From contig NZ_JAWMQR010000004.1 in NCBI RefSeq assembly GCF_033283405.1, positions 124,001-188,000 on the forward strand: a DNA stretch of 64,000 nt. Direction: 5' to 3'. The notes beneath the pieces are model-generated. The model had not been told where the DNA came from. It ran no database searches and saw only the letters and a program-made list of their open reading frames with translations. Source of the DNA: Halioxenophilus sp033283405 (GTDB lineage: Bacteria; Pseudomonadota; Gammaproteobacteria; Pseudomonadales; Cellvibrionaceae). Positions 34,640-45,820 of the stretch are shown in pieces. Within the stretch, counting starts at the first letter, position 1. Each line of letters opens with the position of its first letter. The position numbers and the translations under genes are program-made.

Positions 34640-36133
34640 ATGAATTTTCAAGCGAAAGATACCTCCATTGAGCAATTGAAAGCGGATTGCCTGGTTGTCG
34701 CCGCCAGTGAAGGCGACCAACAAAACGCAGCGTTTACCAGTGTTGATAAACTGCTCAAGGGCCAGCTCAGCGAACTGATCCGCGCCGGCGATATTAAAAC
34801 CGGCCTGGGTGCCACCACCCTGCTGCCCGGCCTGGCACTGGGCTCCGTTAAACGCCTGCTGGTGGTTGGCCTGGGTAAAACCAGCCCGCTCAGCCGCGAT
34901 CAATTCCAAAAGGTTGCGCGCAACATTGCCGGCAAGCTGTACAGTAAATCGATTAAAACTGCGGCCATCGCCCTCGACACTATCGCCGTCAAGGGCGCCG
35001 ACGACAGCTGGCAGGCAAGCCAGGTCGCCCGCGAAATCACCCTCTCCTCGTACCAATACGACACCACCAAATCCGAGAAGCGCAAACCCGTCGCCCTGAA
35101 AGCCGTAAACTACGTTGTGGCCGATAAAAAACTGCTGGCCGCCGCCAAAAAAGGGCTGAGCCACGGTGCCGCCGTTGGTGAAGGGATGAACCTCACCCGT
35201 GAACTGGGCAACCTGCCCGGCAACTACTGCACGCCCGCCTACCTCGCCAGCCAGGCGCGCAGCCTGGCCCGCAACCAGCCCAAATTGAGCGTAAAAATCT
35301 TAAAAGAGAAAGAGATGCGCGAGCTAGGTATGGGTTCGCTGCTGTCGGTAGCGGCCGGTAGCGACCAGGAGGCTCACCTGATTGTGATGGAGTACAAGGG
35401 CGCAGCCAAAACCGTGAAACCCCACGCCCTGGTCGGCAAGGGCATCACCTTCGACTCCGGCGGCATCAGCCTGAAGCCCGGCCTCGGCATGGATGAGATG
35501 AAATTCGATATGTGCGGTGCGGCCAGCGTTTTCGGTGCAATGAAAACTCTGCTGACCCTGGCACCGGCCATTAATGTAGTGGCTGTGGTCGCCGCCGCGG
35601 AAAACATGCCCAATGGCAAAGCCACCAAACCGGGTGATGTGATCACCTCCATGTCGGGCAAAACCATCGAAGTGCTCAACACCGACGCCGAGGGCCGCCT
35701 GATTCTGTGTGATGCCCTCACCTACGTCGAACGCTTCAAACCTCAATCCATCATCGACATCGCCACCCTTACCGGTGCCTGCATCGTCGCCCTTGGCAAA
35801 CATATGTCCGGCCTCTACAGCAACGACGACGCCATGGCCGGGGAGCTGGCACAGTTGAGTCAGGCGGTGTGTGATAAAGCCTGGCACATGCCCATGGGCG
35901 ATGAGTACCAAAAACAGCTCGACAGTAACTTCGCCGATATCGCCAACATCGGCGGCCCCCACGGCGGCAGCATCACCGCGGCCTGTTTCCTCTCCCGCTT
36001 TACGGAGGGCTTCACCTGGGCACACCTGGATATCGCCGGCGTCGCCTGGCACTCCGGCAACCTGAAAGGCGCCACGGGTCGCCCGGTACCGCTGCTGGTG
36101 GAATATATGCTCAGCAAAGTCGGCAAAAAATAG
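34640..36133 (+). CDS. pepA: Leucyl aminopeptidase (M17)
   Basis: A 497-residue cytosolic dimetal aminopeptidase; in E. coli it also binds DNA as a cofactor of Xer recombination and as a regulator. Seen: GMGSLLSVAAGSDQEAHLIV, VGKGITFDSGGISLKPG with catalytic Lys and Asp, NTDAEGRLIL signature and IATLTGACIVALG. ATG at 34640; the frame extends to 34589 but the N-terminus MNFQAKDTSIEQLKADCL is family-like. holC follows 8 nt after the stop. Confidence 0.97.
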   Translation: MNFQAKDTSIEQLKADCLVVAASEGDQQNAAFTSVDKLLKGQLSELIRAGDIKTGLGATTLLPGLALGSVKRLLVVGLGKTSPLSRDQFQKVARNIAGKLYSKSIKTAAIALDTIAVKGADDSWQASQVAREITLSSYQYDTTKSEKRKPVALKAVNYVVADKKLLAAAKKGLSHGAAVGEGMNLTRELGNLPGNYCTPAYLASQARSLARNQPKLSVKILKEKEMRELGMGSLLSVAAGSDQEAHLIVMEYKGAAKTVKPHALVGKGITFDSGGISLKPGLGMDEMKFDMCGAASVFGAMKTLLTLAPAINVVAVVAAAENMPNGKATKPGDVITSMSGKTIEVLNTDAEGRLILCDALTYVERFKPQSIIDIATLTGACIVALGKHMSGLYSNDDAMAGELAQLSQAVCDKAWHMPMGDEYQKQLDSNFADIANIGGPHGGSITAACFLSRFTEGFTWAHLDIAGVAWHSGNLKGATGRPVPLLVEYMLSKVGKK

Positions 36134-36141
36134 GCGCCGCG

Positions 36142-36570
36142 TTGACGCAGATTGATTTTTATATTCTGCCGCAAGCAGACCCACAGGCGCGTTTGGCTTT
36201 TGTCGCGCGCCTGGCGGAGAAGATCCTCGCCTCTCATCATCAACTGGTGATCGCCACGGCCGGCACCGACCAAAGCAACGCACTAAGCGAACAGCTCTGG
36301 GCCAGTCGGCCGGTCTCATTTATTGCCCACCAGGTGATCGAGCCCACCACCAAAGCCAACGACCCGGTGCTGATCTGCGCCGCAGAGCCACCCGCTTACT
36401 GCCACGATGTCATCATCAACTTAACCGATGGCATTATCGAAAAACATTTCTCGCGCTTTCACCGTTTGTTGGAAGTGGTGATTCAGGAGCCGACCTGCCT
36501 GGCGCAGAGTCGCAGCGCTTATCAGTTTTATAAATCCCGCGGCTACCCCATTCGCTCACACAATGTGTAA
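36142..36570 (+). CDS. holC: DNA polymerase III chi subunit
   Basis: A 142-residue clamp-loader accessory that links the holoenzyme to SSB. Seen: QIDFYILPQADPQARLAFVARLAEKIL, LSEQLWASRPVSFIAHQV and the tail YQFYKSRGYPIRSHNV. The start appears to be TTG at 36142; no ATG is near. Encoded directly after pepA, the normal order in gammaproteobacteria, where holC precedes valS. Confidence 0.93.
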   Translation: MTQIDFYILPQADPQARLAFVARLAEKILASHHQLVIATAGTDQSNALSEQLWASRPVSFIAHQVIEPTTKANDPVLICAAEPPAYCHDVIINLTDGIIEKHFSRFHRLLEVVIQEPTCLAQSRSAYQFYKSRGYPIRSHNV

Positions 36571-36618
36571 GCCCCATTGGTCGGGTTGCACAATTTTCTA
36601 ATGCCCGCGGTTTAACGC

Positions 36619-36648
36619 TTGAGTGCGTGGGGGGAGTGCCGGCATACT
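36619..36648 (+). promoter_or_regulatory. Candidate promoter before the holC-valS intervening gene
   Basis: TTGAGT (36619-36624), 18-bp spacer, CATACT (36643-36648), about 40 bp upstream of the ATG at 36690. Reasonable sigma-70 match. Confidence 0.35.
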
Positions 36649-36689
36649 GTAGCCCGTCACCGCGTCTGAATGGGCAGGAATGCACTGAT

Positions 36690-37430
36690 ATGTCAGATCC
36701 GTCGAAGTCACGCCAGGACTCCACAGAGAAAATAATTTTCTCTGAATTAAAGAGTGTTAGCGATCTGCTCGGCGGTGAACATTCGCAAGCGGCAACAGCC
36801 GGCAGCGAGCCGGGTGAACAGAAGCAGCGACAGTTGGAATTTTCTGAGTTCACCCAGCGGGCACTGGCCGAGCTGGAAGCACTGCACCGCTCGCTAGAGA
36901 AATCCCAACCTTCGGCACCGCCCTCGCTGTTTGATAAGCCCCAGGCAAAACCGCTGGCCACAGCCAGCCCCGGTAATAATCCACAACCTGCGGCAACGGG
37001 AGCACCACCACTTAATAACAAGGCCCAAAATAACCAAGCTCAAAATAGCAACGCCAGAATTAATAACCCAAGCAGTAGCCATCCAGGCAAAAGCCGGCCA
37101 TTTAACCACCGTCCATTTAAAGAAAGTCCGTTGACCGATAGTTTGTTTAAAGAAAAACCCGTGACTCCAGCCAACCCTTCATCCCAAAAATCGACTGCCG
37201 CACGCGGCCAGTCACGTACGGGTAAAAGCGCCTTTCGACGCGGCGCCAAAGAGATTCAAACCTCCCTGTTTGATGAACACCCCAGCAGCAAATCGGGCCA
37301 GAGTTCCACCCCACCGCAGCCCTCCACAGAACAGCTCGAGAGCCTGGTCGACTCCCTGGTCGAGCGCTATCTTCCGGAAATTGAACAGCGCCTGCGAATG
37401 GAGCTAAAACGCCTGTTAGGCGAGCCCTAG
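36690..37430 (+). CDS. Low-complexity conserved-position protein between holC and valS
   Basis: A 246-residue hydrophilic protein. Three parts: an N-terminal helix region (EFSEFTQRALAELEALHRSLEK), a disordered middle (about 70-210) rich in Pro, Asn, Gln and Ser with short similar blocks such as PFNHRPFKES and SLFKEKPV, and a C-terminal amphipathic helix SLVERYLPEIEQRLRMELKRLL. Pseudomonas has an uncharacterised gene at the same position. Related-looking repeats SLFDKP and SLFDEHP occur at both ends of the disordered part. No function is assigned. ATG at 36690 preferred over 36627. Confidence 0.72.
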   Translation: MSDPSKSRQDSTEKIIFSELKSVSDLLGGEHSQAATAGSEPGEQKQRQLEFSEFTQRALAELEALHRSLEKSQPSAPPSLFDKPQAKPLATASPGNNPQPAATGAPPLNNKAQNNQAQNSNARINNPSSSHPGKSRPFNHRPFKESPLTDSLFKEKPVTPANPSSQKSTAARGQSRTGKSAFRRGAKEIQTSLFDEHPSSKSGQSSTPPQPSTEQLESLVDSLVERYLPEIEQRLRMELKRLLGEP

Positions 37431-37550
37431 CCAAGGTATAATTGCCGGCTTTTCGCCGCCGATGGCCTATAAACTGTGGCCGAGCGAACAACTAACCCGA
37501 TTTTGCACACGCCCAATCAGACCACAACCACCAGCACTATCACCTCTATT

Positions 37551-40373
<2,823 letters not shown>

Positions 40374-40390
40374 ACTTTAGTGGATTAACC

Positions 40391-40435
40391 AGCGACGCAG
40401 GCTATTCAAAACTTGCCTTTTTGGGCTGCGTCGCT
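40391..40435 (+). repeat. Perfect 10-bp inverted repeat after valS
   Basis: AGCGACGCAG (40391-40400) and CTGCGTCGCT (40426-40435) around a 25-nt loop, 18 bp past the valS stop. There is no T-run after the stem, so it is not a canonical terminator; it may protect the 3' end. Confidence 0.55.
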
Positions 40436-40531
40436 AAAATCCCCGCGTATATACATTGCCTTTCAGCCACGCATACACGTGTTTTTCGGGCGACTATCCA
40501 TTCAAACTGGCTGGCATAAAAAGGATCTTAG

Positions 40532-40792
40532 ATGGGAAGTTCAAAGAAAAAGCACAAGGTCAAAAAGAAAGACAGCCAGCTGATTATTCGCATCAACAGT
40601 GATGAACGCGAACGCTTTATCAACCTTTGCGAACACCTGGACACCAGTGCTGCCCGGGAAATTCGTCTCTTTATACGGGAATTTATCGAGCAGAACGATC
40701 CCGATAGTGGCACTGAATCAGAGGATGACGACGCCGACACCATTGTGGTGGAGAGTTCCGAGGAGGACTCTGAGGCCGCAGCCAAGGACTAA
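40532..40792 (+). CDS. Small charged protein with ribbon-helix-helix-like core
   Basis: An 86-residue protein. A Lys-rich start (GSSKKKHKVKKKD) precedes QLIIRINSDERERFINLCEHLDTSAAREIRLFIREFIEQ, which reads as strand-helix-helix in the manner of CopG/Arc DNA-binding proteins; the last 30 residues are strongly acidic (ESEDDDADTIVVESSEED). ATG with AAAGGATCTTAG upstream. It is flanked by hairpins on both sides. DNA binding is plausible; there is no antitoxin partner gene. Confidence 0.65.
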   Translation: MGSSKKKHKVKKKDSQLIIRINSDERERFINLCEHLDTSAAREIRLFIREFIEQNDPDSGTESEDDDADTIVVESSEEDSEAAAKD

Positions 40793-40844
40793 TCCTGACT
40801 ATCCCATCTCTACCGACTACGGCTTAGCGGCAAGCAACAGACAA

Positions 40845-40875
40845 AAAAAACCCGGTTATTAAAACCGGGTTTTTT
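40845..40875. terminator. Bidirectional intrinsic terminator
   Basis: A-tract, CCCGGTT (40851-40857), 5-nt loop, AACCGGG (40863-40869), T6. It serves the small charged-protein gene and the convergent TonB-C gene. Confidence 0.93.
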
Positions 40876-40898
40876 ATTGGGCGCGTTACCAGCGATGT

Positions 40899-41303
40899 TT
40901 AGCGACGGGCGGTTCTGGCCATGAGCTCTTCCGGGAATTGGAAGTCGTAGCGACGGGCCAGGCCTTTCACAACGTAGGCAGTGCCAGCTTGATCCACTAC
41001 CTCATAACGCGAGGCTTTGAGCGCGCGAATGGCTGCTTCGGCAAAGACACGACGGGGGTGCTCTTCCACCACTTTGATATCAATCGGCTTGCCGGAAGCG
41101 TCCAGGTTATAGGAGAGAATCACGTAACCTTCAACGCCGGTGCGCATTGCCAATTTCGGGTAGGCAGGTTCCACCTCGTGAATTGTGGCAATATCGGCTA
41201 CATTAAAGAAATCCGCTTTTACGGCTTTGGCTTCATCAGCTTGAACTTGCTGGAGACCCAGGAAAGTGAAGGCCACCAACAGTGTTTGTACAACTTTCTT
41301 CAT
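40899..41303 (-). CDS. Secreted TonB C-terminal domain protein
   Basis: A 134-residue protein: cleavable signal peptide (KKVVQTLLVAFTFLGLQQVQA) followed directly by a TonB-C domain (IHEVEPAYPKLAMRTGVEGYVILSYNLDASGKPIDIKVVEEHPRRVFAEAAIRAL). A normal TonB has an N-terminal anchor and a Pro-rich spacer; both are missing, so this is a free periplasmic domain. ATG at 41303 with GGGAGT 8 nt upstream; a longer frame to 41450 is rejected. A strong promoter is at 41440-41467. No exbBD neighbours. Confidence 0.85.
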   Translation of the reverse strand: MKKVVQTLLVAFTFLGLQQVQADEAKAVKADFFNVADIATIHEVEPAYPKLAMRTGVEGYVILSYNLDASGKPIDIKVVEEHPRRVFAEAAIRALKASRYEVVDQAGTAYVVKGLARRYDFQFPEELMARTARR

Positions 41304-41716
41304 TATTTTAACTCCCGTTGAATGGGCACCATGCAGAGACGTCTGCCGGTCCCGATCACTTAACAAACACTTTGGGGGTAAGTCCTCGTGTTCCATAAAA
41401 CCGGCCACTTGATCTACCTCAGTAGCCGCGCATAGATTTAGTATATACATTGAATATCCATAGTCAACACCGATGCATTACTTTTTATTGACAACCGGAT
41501 CACAATACCTACTGAGCGGTGAGCAAATTTAACCGGATAAGCCCAACAGCTCCCTTTGGTGCACGATTAACGTGCCAATCACCGAGGCGCACCACAATTA
41601 ACCGTTTAATCCACACACCCAGACAGGACTCTCATCGAGAGCCTTGAAACCACATAGCTTGCAGTAAACCGCTTCTGCTAAAATCGCCCCTCCAACCCAC
41701 AGCCAAAGGAACTCCA
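41304..41716. other. Divergent region between TonB-C gene and purC
   Basis: No gene in these 413 bp. They contain the TonB-C promoter (41440-41467) with a leader of about 130 nt, and an inverted repeat GCACG-ATTAA-CGTGC (41561-41575) overlapping a TTAACGTGCCAAT motif shared with the ppa region. A TAAAAT at 41678 may be the purC -10. No PurR-like box is evident. Confidence 0.55.
41440..41467 (-). promoter_or_regulatory. Strong sigma-70 promoter for the TonB-C gene
   Basis: Reading the minus strand: TTGACT (41467-41462), 16-bp spacer, TATACT (41445-41440). Near-consensus. The predicted transcript has a 5' leader of about 130 nt. Confidence 0.7.
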
Positions 41717-42823
41717 ATGAGCTCGGCGCAACAAGTGCTGGCAGTCAATGACGATTTGCCGATTCGAACCTCACTTCCCGTACACAGCGGTAAAGTGCGA
41801 TCTGTCTATTGGCTGACCGAGGCTGACAGTGCCCGAATTATTGCCGAGCGTGGCTACGACCTGCCGGCCAACACGCCGCTGGCGATTATGGTCATTAGCG
41901 ATCGGCTCTCGGCCTTTGATTGCGTCTGGCAGGCGGAAGGGGGGCTGAACGGAGTACCGGGCAAAGGGGCGGCGCTGAACACCATCGCCAACCACTGGTT
42001 TGAGCTGTTTCGCGAGCACAAGCTCGCCGCCAGCCATATTTTGGAAGTCCCCCACCCCCTGGTTTGGGTGGTGCAAAAAGCGCGGCCCGTCAAAATTGAG
42101 GCCATTGCCCGGCAGTACATCACCGGCTCCATGTGGCGGGCCTACAGTAAGGGCGAGCGCCGCTTCTGCGGCGAGCGCCTGCCCGAGGGGCTAACTCAGA
42201 ACCAGCTGCTGCCCAACCTGCTGATCACCCCCTCCACCAAGGGGATTCTGCGCGGCATTCCCGGGGTACCGGAGGCCGACGACGTCAACATCAGCCGGGC
42301 TGACCTGGAGGCCAATTTCGCCGCCTTCGGCTTTAACTCCGTGGCCGATATCACCACCTACGAAACCCTGCTAACCCAGGGCTTTGCCGTGATCTCTGAA
42401 GCCCTGGCCAAAATCGGCCAGACCTTTGTCGATACCAAATTTGAGTTTGGCTATGTGAAAGACGCCAGCGGCGAAGAGAAGATGATCTACATGGACGAGG
42501 TGGGCACCCCGGACTCATCCCGTCTGTGGGATAGCGAGGCGCTGCACGCAGGCAAGATAGTGGAGAACTCCAAAGAGTTTTTCCGCCAGGCGCTGTTGAA
42601 CACAGTGCCCGACGCCGACGTACTGCTCAACAAGGAGCGTATGCCCGAGCGGGAGGCCTTGGCCGCCAATACCCGCCTGCCGGCCGAGATCTTTGCCCAG
42701 GTATCAAAGACCTATACCGACATGGCCAGCGCCATTACCGGCAAACCGCTGCAACTGTCCGATAATCCCCGCCAGGAGATTATCGACATACTCGCCCGCG
42801 ATTACGATTTGATTGACGACTGA
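41717..42823 (+). CDS. purC: Phosphoribosylaminoimidazole-succinocarboxamide synthase, long form
   Basis: A 368-residue SAICAR synthase acting in purine synthesis (CAIR + Asp + ATP). Seen: SGKVRSVYWL (ATP-site start), LAIMVISDRLSAFDCVW, ARQYITGSMWRAYSKGER, and KFEFGYVKDASGEEKMIYMDEVGTPDSSRLWD. At 368 residues it is the longer bacterial type, well above the about 237 of E. coli PurC. ATG with AAAGGAACTCCA upstream. Confidence 0.95.
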   Translation: MSSAQQVLAVNDDLPIRTSLPVHSGKVRSVYWLTEADSARIIAERGYDLPANTPLAIMVISDRLSAFDCVWQAEGGLNGVPGKGAALNTIANHWFELFREHKLAASHILEVPHPLVWVVQKARPVKIEAIARQYITGSMWRAYSKGERRFCGERLPEGLTQNQLLPNLLITPSTKGILRGIPGVPEADDVNISRADLEANFAAFGFNSVADITTYETLLTQGFAVISEALAKIGQTFVDTKFEFGYVKDASGEEKMIYMDEVGTPDSSRLWDSEALHAGKIVENSKEFFRQALLNTVPDADVLLNKERMPEREALAANTRLPAEIFAQVSKTYTDMASAITGKPLQLSDNPRQEIIDILARDYDLIDD

Positions 42824-42953
42824 GGTGCACGGGCAGAGCCCGCCCCCCCCGGCTCAAAGAAAAAATAGTCGTCACCGCGATAAATCGGTTTGCTATTTGC
42901 ATTGCGATGCGTCACTGGAAATAACGAACTATAAAAGGGTGGCGGGTAGCGGC

Positions 42954-43445
42954 ATGTTTGCACCGGTGATTATCGATATAGAAGCCTCCGGCTTCGGCCC
43001 GGACAGCTACCCCATTGAGGTGGGCGCCGTGCTGGCCAATGGCCGCCGCTTCTCACGCCTGATCAAACCCTTTCCCGAGTGGCAGTACTGGTCGAATGAA
43101 GCCGCCGCCATGCATGGCATCAGCCGCTCACTGCTGGAGCAGCGCGGCCATAACGGCCATGAAGTGGCCCACGAACTCAATCTGTTATTGGCCGGCCAGC
43201 AGACCTACTCCGATTGCTGGGTGGTCGATAAACCCTGGCTGGATAAACTCTTCTTTCAGGCCGGCCTGCCGATGCAATTCATCCTGAGTCCCATTGAGGC
43301 GCTGCTGCCCGACGAGCAGATTGCCTGCTGGGATCGCGTCAAGCTGGACGTAATCAACCAGCTGAACGTCAAGCGACACCGTGCCAGCACCGACGCCCTG
43401 ATCATTCAACAGACCTTTATGGCGTCGCGCAAACTGATCGCCTAA
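42954..43445 (+). CDS. DEDDh 3'-5' exonuclease (DnaQ-like)
   Basis: A 163-residue exonuclease domain. ExoI motif IIDIEASGFGPDSYPIEVGAV has the D and E; the second motif is in MHGISRSLLEQRG; the third is HRASTDALII, giving the H-x4-D of the DEDDh class. Similar short proteins act on single-stranded DNA or RNA ends; the exact substrate is unknown. ATG at 42954; upstream extension to 42813 overlaps purC and is rejected. It overlaps the convergent folA by 4 bp. Confidence 0.86.
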   Translation: MFAPVIIDIEASGFGPDSYPIEVGAVLANGRRFSRLIKPFPEWQYWSNEAAAMHGISRSLLEQRGHNGHEVAHELNLLLAGQQTYSDCWVVDKPWLDKLFFQAGLPMQFILSPIEALLPDEQIACWDRVKLDVINQLNVKRHRASTDALIIQQTFMASRKLIA

Positions 43446-43942
43446 CCGGCCCGGCGGGTGTGCTCATAGGCAATAAAATGGAGCGCATTGCGTTCGTCAG
43501 GCTCGCTATCCAATAACACCTGCGTCTGCCACTGGCTGAAATCGAAAGGGGGTAGATAGGCATCGCCTGCAACCTCGACATCCACCACCGTTTCAAAGAC
43601 CCGGTCGGCGATGGCATAACCACGGGTGAAGAACTCCACACCACCGATGATAAAAATCTCATCGCTCTCTTTTTTGGCCACCTCAATCGCCTCTTCCAGC
43701 GTTGCCACCAAAACAATACCCGGCAAGGCCTGATAGTCCGCCTGGCGGGTGATGACAATATTCAACCGCCCAGGTAACACCGAGTTGTGATCCTCATAGG
43801 TTTTGCGCCCCATGATGATTGGGTGGCCCAGGGTCGTGCGTTTGAAATGGGCATACTCTTTGGGCAGGTGCCAGGGCAGCGAGCCCTCTTTACCAATACA
43901 GTGATTTTTTGAACGGGCGAAAATGACGTTGATTCGGGCCAT
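43442..43942 (-). CDS. folA: Dihydrofolate reductase
   Basis: A 166-residue NADPH enzyme of folate metabolism. Seen: INVIFARSKNHCIGKEGSLPWHLPKEYAHFKRTTLGHPIIMGRKT, split as active-site Met20-type loop then the NADPH motif GRKTYE, and IFIIGGVEFF with PWHLP. One departure is the start MARINVIFARS in place of the usual I-A-A-V. The active-site acidic residue position in PWHLPKEYAHF is Glu. ATG start. Convergent with the exonuclease gene. Confidence 0.95.
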   Translation of the reverse strand: MARINVIFARSKNHCIGKEGSLPWHLPKEYAHFKRTTLGHPIIMGRKTYEDHNSVLPGRLNIVITRQADYQALPGIVLVATLEEAIEVAKKESDEIFIIGGVEFFTRGYAIADRVFETVVDVEVAGDAYLPPFDFSQWQTQVLLDSEPDERNALHFIAYEHTRRAG

Positions 43943-43999
43943 AGGTGTGTAATTGATTCAGTGGATTGCTAGGTGATTGCGGGTGGGCTGGAGAGGCGT

Positions 44000-44033
44000 T
44001 GCACATCTACCAGCTTGGAGCGGCAGATGTGCA
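44000..44033. repeat. 9-bp inverted repeat between folA and PhnA-like gene
   Basis: TGCACATCT (44000-44008) and AGATGTGCA (44025-44033), loop 16 nt. It lies between the folA start and the PhnA stop on the same strand. No T-run, so either a folA leader structure or a weak terminator. Confidence 0.5.
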
Positions 44034-44074
44034 GAGGAGTTGCTAATTCAAGTCGGGCAAACTGCCGCGCCAGC

Positions 44075-44650
44075 TTAACTCGATTTTTTAACGAATTTGG
44101 TCAGCAGTACAATCCGCTGGCCATTCACGCGCCCTTCGATATGCTCCGGGTTGTCCGACAAGCTGATATTGCGCACGGCGGTGCCGCGCTTGGCCACCAT
44201 GTTGGCGCCTTTCACATCCAGATCTTTGATAATCGTTACCGTGTCACCGGCGGCCAACGGCGAACCATGGCAGTCGACCGTGGCACCGCCTTCGGCACTA
44301 CCGGCAGAAGCCTGCCCCTGCTCGGCCCACTGGCGGACATCCTCCTCCATAAACATCGACTCCTGCAGATCCACCGCCCAGGTTTGATCCGCCAAGCGAC
44401 CCAGGGTGCGGTGAGCCAACACCTGCACCGCCGCGTAGGGGCTCCAGGCACTGGCTTGTAGACAGAGCCAATATTTATCATCCAGTGGCTCGGCGTCGAG
44501 CTGCTCCAGACAGGTGGCGCAGAGCGCGACACTGGCCTCCTCGGCTGCAATACCCTCGGAGTTGGGCAGCGGATAATCGGATAATTCGGCCTCCACAGAG
44601 CAGAGTTCACAGTGACCATTGGCGCGGGCAAGAGCCGGTGTTTGTGTCAT
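44075..44650 (-). CDS. PhnA/YjdM-type zinc-ribbon protein
   Basis: A 191-residue protein. N-terminal zinc ribbon CELCSVEAEL ... CATCLEQL (two CxxC), a middle helical part (KYWLCLQASAWSPYAAVQVLAHRTL), and the C-terminal PhnA SH3-like domain (CHGSPLAAGDTVTIIKDLDVKGANMVAKRGT). The name PhnA is historical; no link to phosphonates is shown for the family. ATG at 44650 gives the family N-terminus. Divergent from the gene at 44827. Confidence 0.9.
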   Translation of the reverse strand: MTQTPALARANGHCELCSVEAELSDYPLPNSEGIAAEEASVALCATCLEQLDAEPLDDKYWLCLQASAWSPYAAVQVLAHRTLGRLADQTWAVDLQESMFMEEDVRQWAEQGQASAGSAEGGATVDCHGSPLAAGDTVTIIKDLDVKGANMVAKRGTAVRNISLSDNPEHIEGRVNGQRIVLLTKFVKKSS

Positions 44651-44826
44651 GGGCGTAGCAACCATCTTCAAATTTAAATATTTCCGCCCAGGGCGGCAGC
44701 GAGCGGCAAGCATACCAGAAATGAGGGGTTTTGGCCGCCGTGAATTGGCCGCCCAGTCACCACTTTCCCGTCACAGAGATGATGGTAGACTGTGCCACCA
44801 CCCTCCCCAACCGTGAGGCACCCTCG

Positions 44827-45243
44827 ATGATTTTCAACGCAATCAACGTCAGCCTGCCCTGGCACCCCGCCAACCTCGCCCGTCTCTATTGGGCGCCCTG
44901 GCAATGGGCTTGGAAAATGCACTACCAATTGGTCAATGGCGTCACTTTAGGGCTACTGGACGAAATCGCCGAAGAGGTGGAACACGCCCTGGTGGAGGGT
45001 AAGGATGTTGCCGCCACACTGATTGAGCGTATTCAGGTGCTGCAGCAGTCACCACTGGACGACAACCAAAAACAACGGATCGCCGAAACCTCCTTCGAGC
45101 AGGCGGATCAGGATCTGAAGGCGATCGTCAACGCGCTGCTCACCAATATTCTGCAACTGCCCATCGCCCGCCTCCAGGGCCGGCCGGCGCGCAAGCGCTT
45201 CCCGGTGACCCTGGAAGGCGAGGTAATCGAGCGGCAGTGGTAA
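44827..45243 (+). CDS. Hypothetical helical protein
   Basis: A 138-residue protein that I do not recognise. An aromatic N-terminus (FNAINVSLPWHPANLARLYWAPWQWAWKMHYQ region) is followed by three amphipathic helices (LLDEIAEEVEHALVEGKDVA; TLIERIQVLQQ; KAIVNALLTNILQL) and a basic end (GRPARKRFPVTLEGEVIERQW). No signal peptide or membrane helix. ATG with GAGG 8 nt upstream, which decides against the longer frame to 44731. Convergent with the YdjM-like gene. Confidence 0.7.
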   Translation: MIFNAINVSLPWHPANLARLYWAPWQWAWKMHYQLVNGVTLGLLDEIAEEVEHALVEGKDVAATLIERIQVLQQSPLDDNQKQRIAETSFEQADQDLKAIVNALLTNILQLPIARLQGRPARKRFPVTLEGEVIERQW

Positions 45244-45265
45244 CAGCACCCCCAAAAAGAATCCG

Positions 45266-45820
45266 CTAACCGCCTTGGCGATAGACCCGGGCGCTGAGTT
45301 TCTCAACCAGCACCACCGCCACCACCGAGGCGGCTGGCAGCGCAAAGGCGAGCAGGTCGCCACTGACCACCTGCATATTGTATGGCGCCAGCCAGTTGCC
45401 GTGGTAAACGCCATAAAAGAGTGTTACTGGCGCTTGCAGGGCGCCCACCGGCAGCGGCCACCAGGGGTGAATCTCTACCGCTGAATGCCAACCCAGCTCC
45501 GCCCCAGTCAATGAGTCAATCAGCACGTGGCTGGCCACCAGGCCAAACACCCACCAACACTTGTCATATGGCAACCAGCTGCGGCACACAAGCGCGGTAA
45601 CCAGCGCGAAGAGGTAGCTGTGGCTGATGCCAAAGTGCCAGGTGCGAATATCACCAGTGCAGAGCAGAGAGACCAGCAGATCAAAATCGGGCAGGCAGGC
45701 CAATAACGCCGCTGCCGCGAGGCTGGCGCCGTACTTGCTCAGGCTGAACTGCCGCTGCCAATAAAAGGGCGTGGAGACAGCTATCATCGCCAATCCGGCG
45801 TGTACTATTGGGGTCGCCAC
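45266..45820 (-). CDS. YdjM/DUF457 family membrane-bound metal-dependent hydrolase
   Basis: A 184-residue protein with about four hydrophobic segments. Seen: ATPIVHAGLAMIAV (first His), LACLPDFDLL (metal Asp pair), HFGISHSYLFAL (His pair) and ASHVLIDSLTG. This is the DUF457 pattern. E. coli YdjM is an SOS-controlled inner-membrane protein; no LexA box is visible here. ATG start. Confidence 0.88.
   Translation of the reverse strand: MATPIVHAGLAMIAVSTPFYWQRQFSLSKYGASLAAAALLACLPDFDLLVSLLCTGDIRTWHFGISHSYLFALVTALVCRSWLPYDKCWWVFGLVASHVLIDSLTGAELGWHSAVEIHPWWPLPVGALQAPVTLFYGVYHGNWLAPYNMQVVSGDLLAFALPAASVVAVVLVEKLSARVYRQGG

Noticed and set aside
35324..36319. Long open frame on the minus strand inside pepA
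   Set aside because: Antisense shadow of pepA with no family features.
41759..41775. TTCGAACC-like string suggesting a tRNA T-loop
   Set aside because: It lies inside purC codons and has no acceptor or anticodon stems; no tRNA was found in the window.
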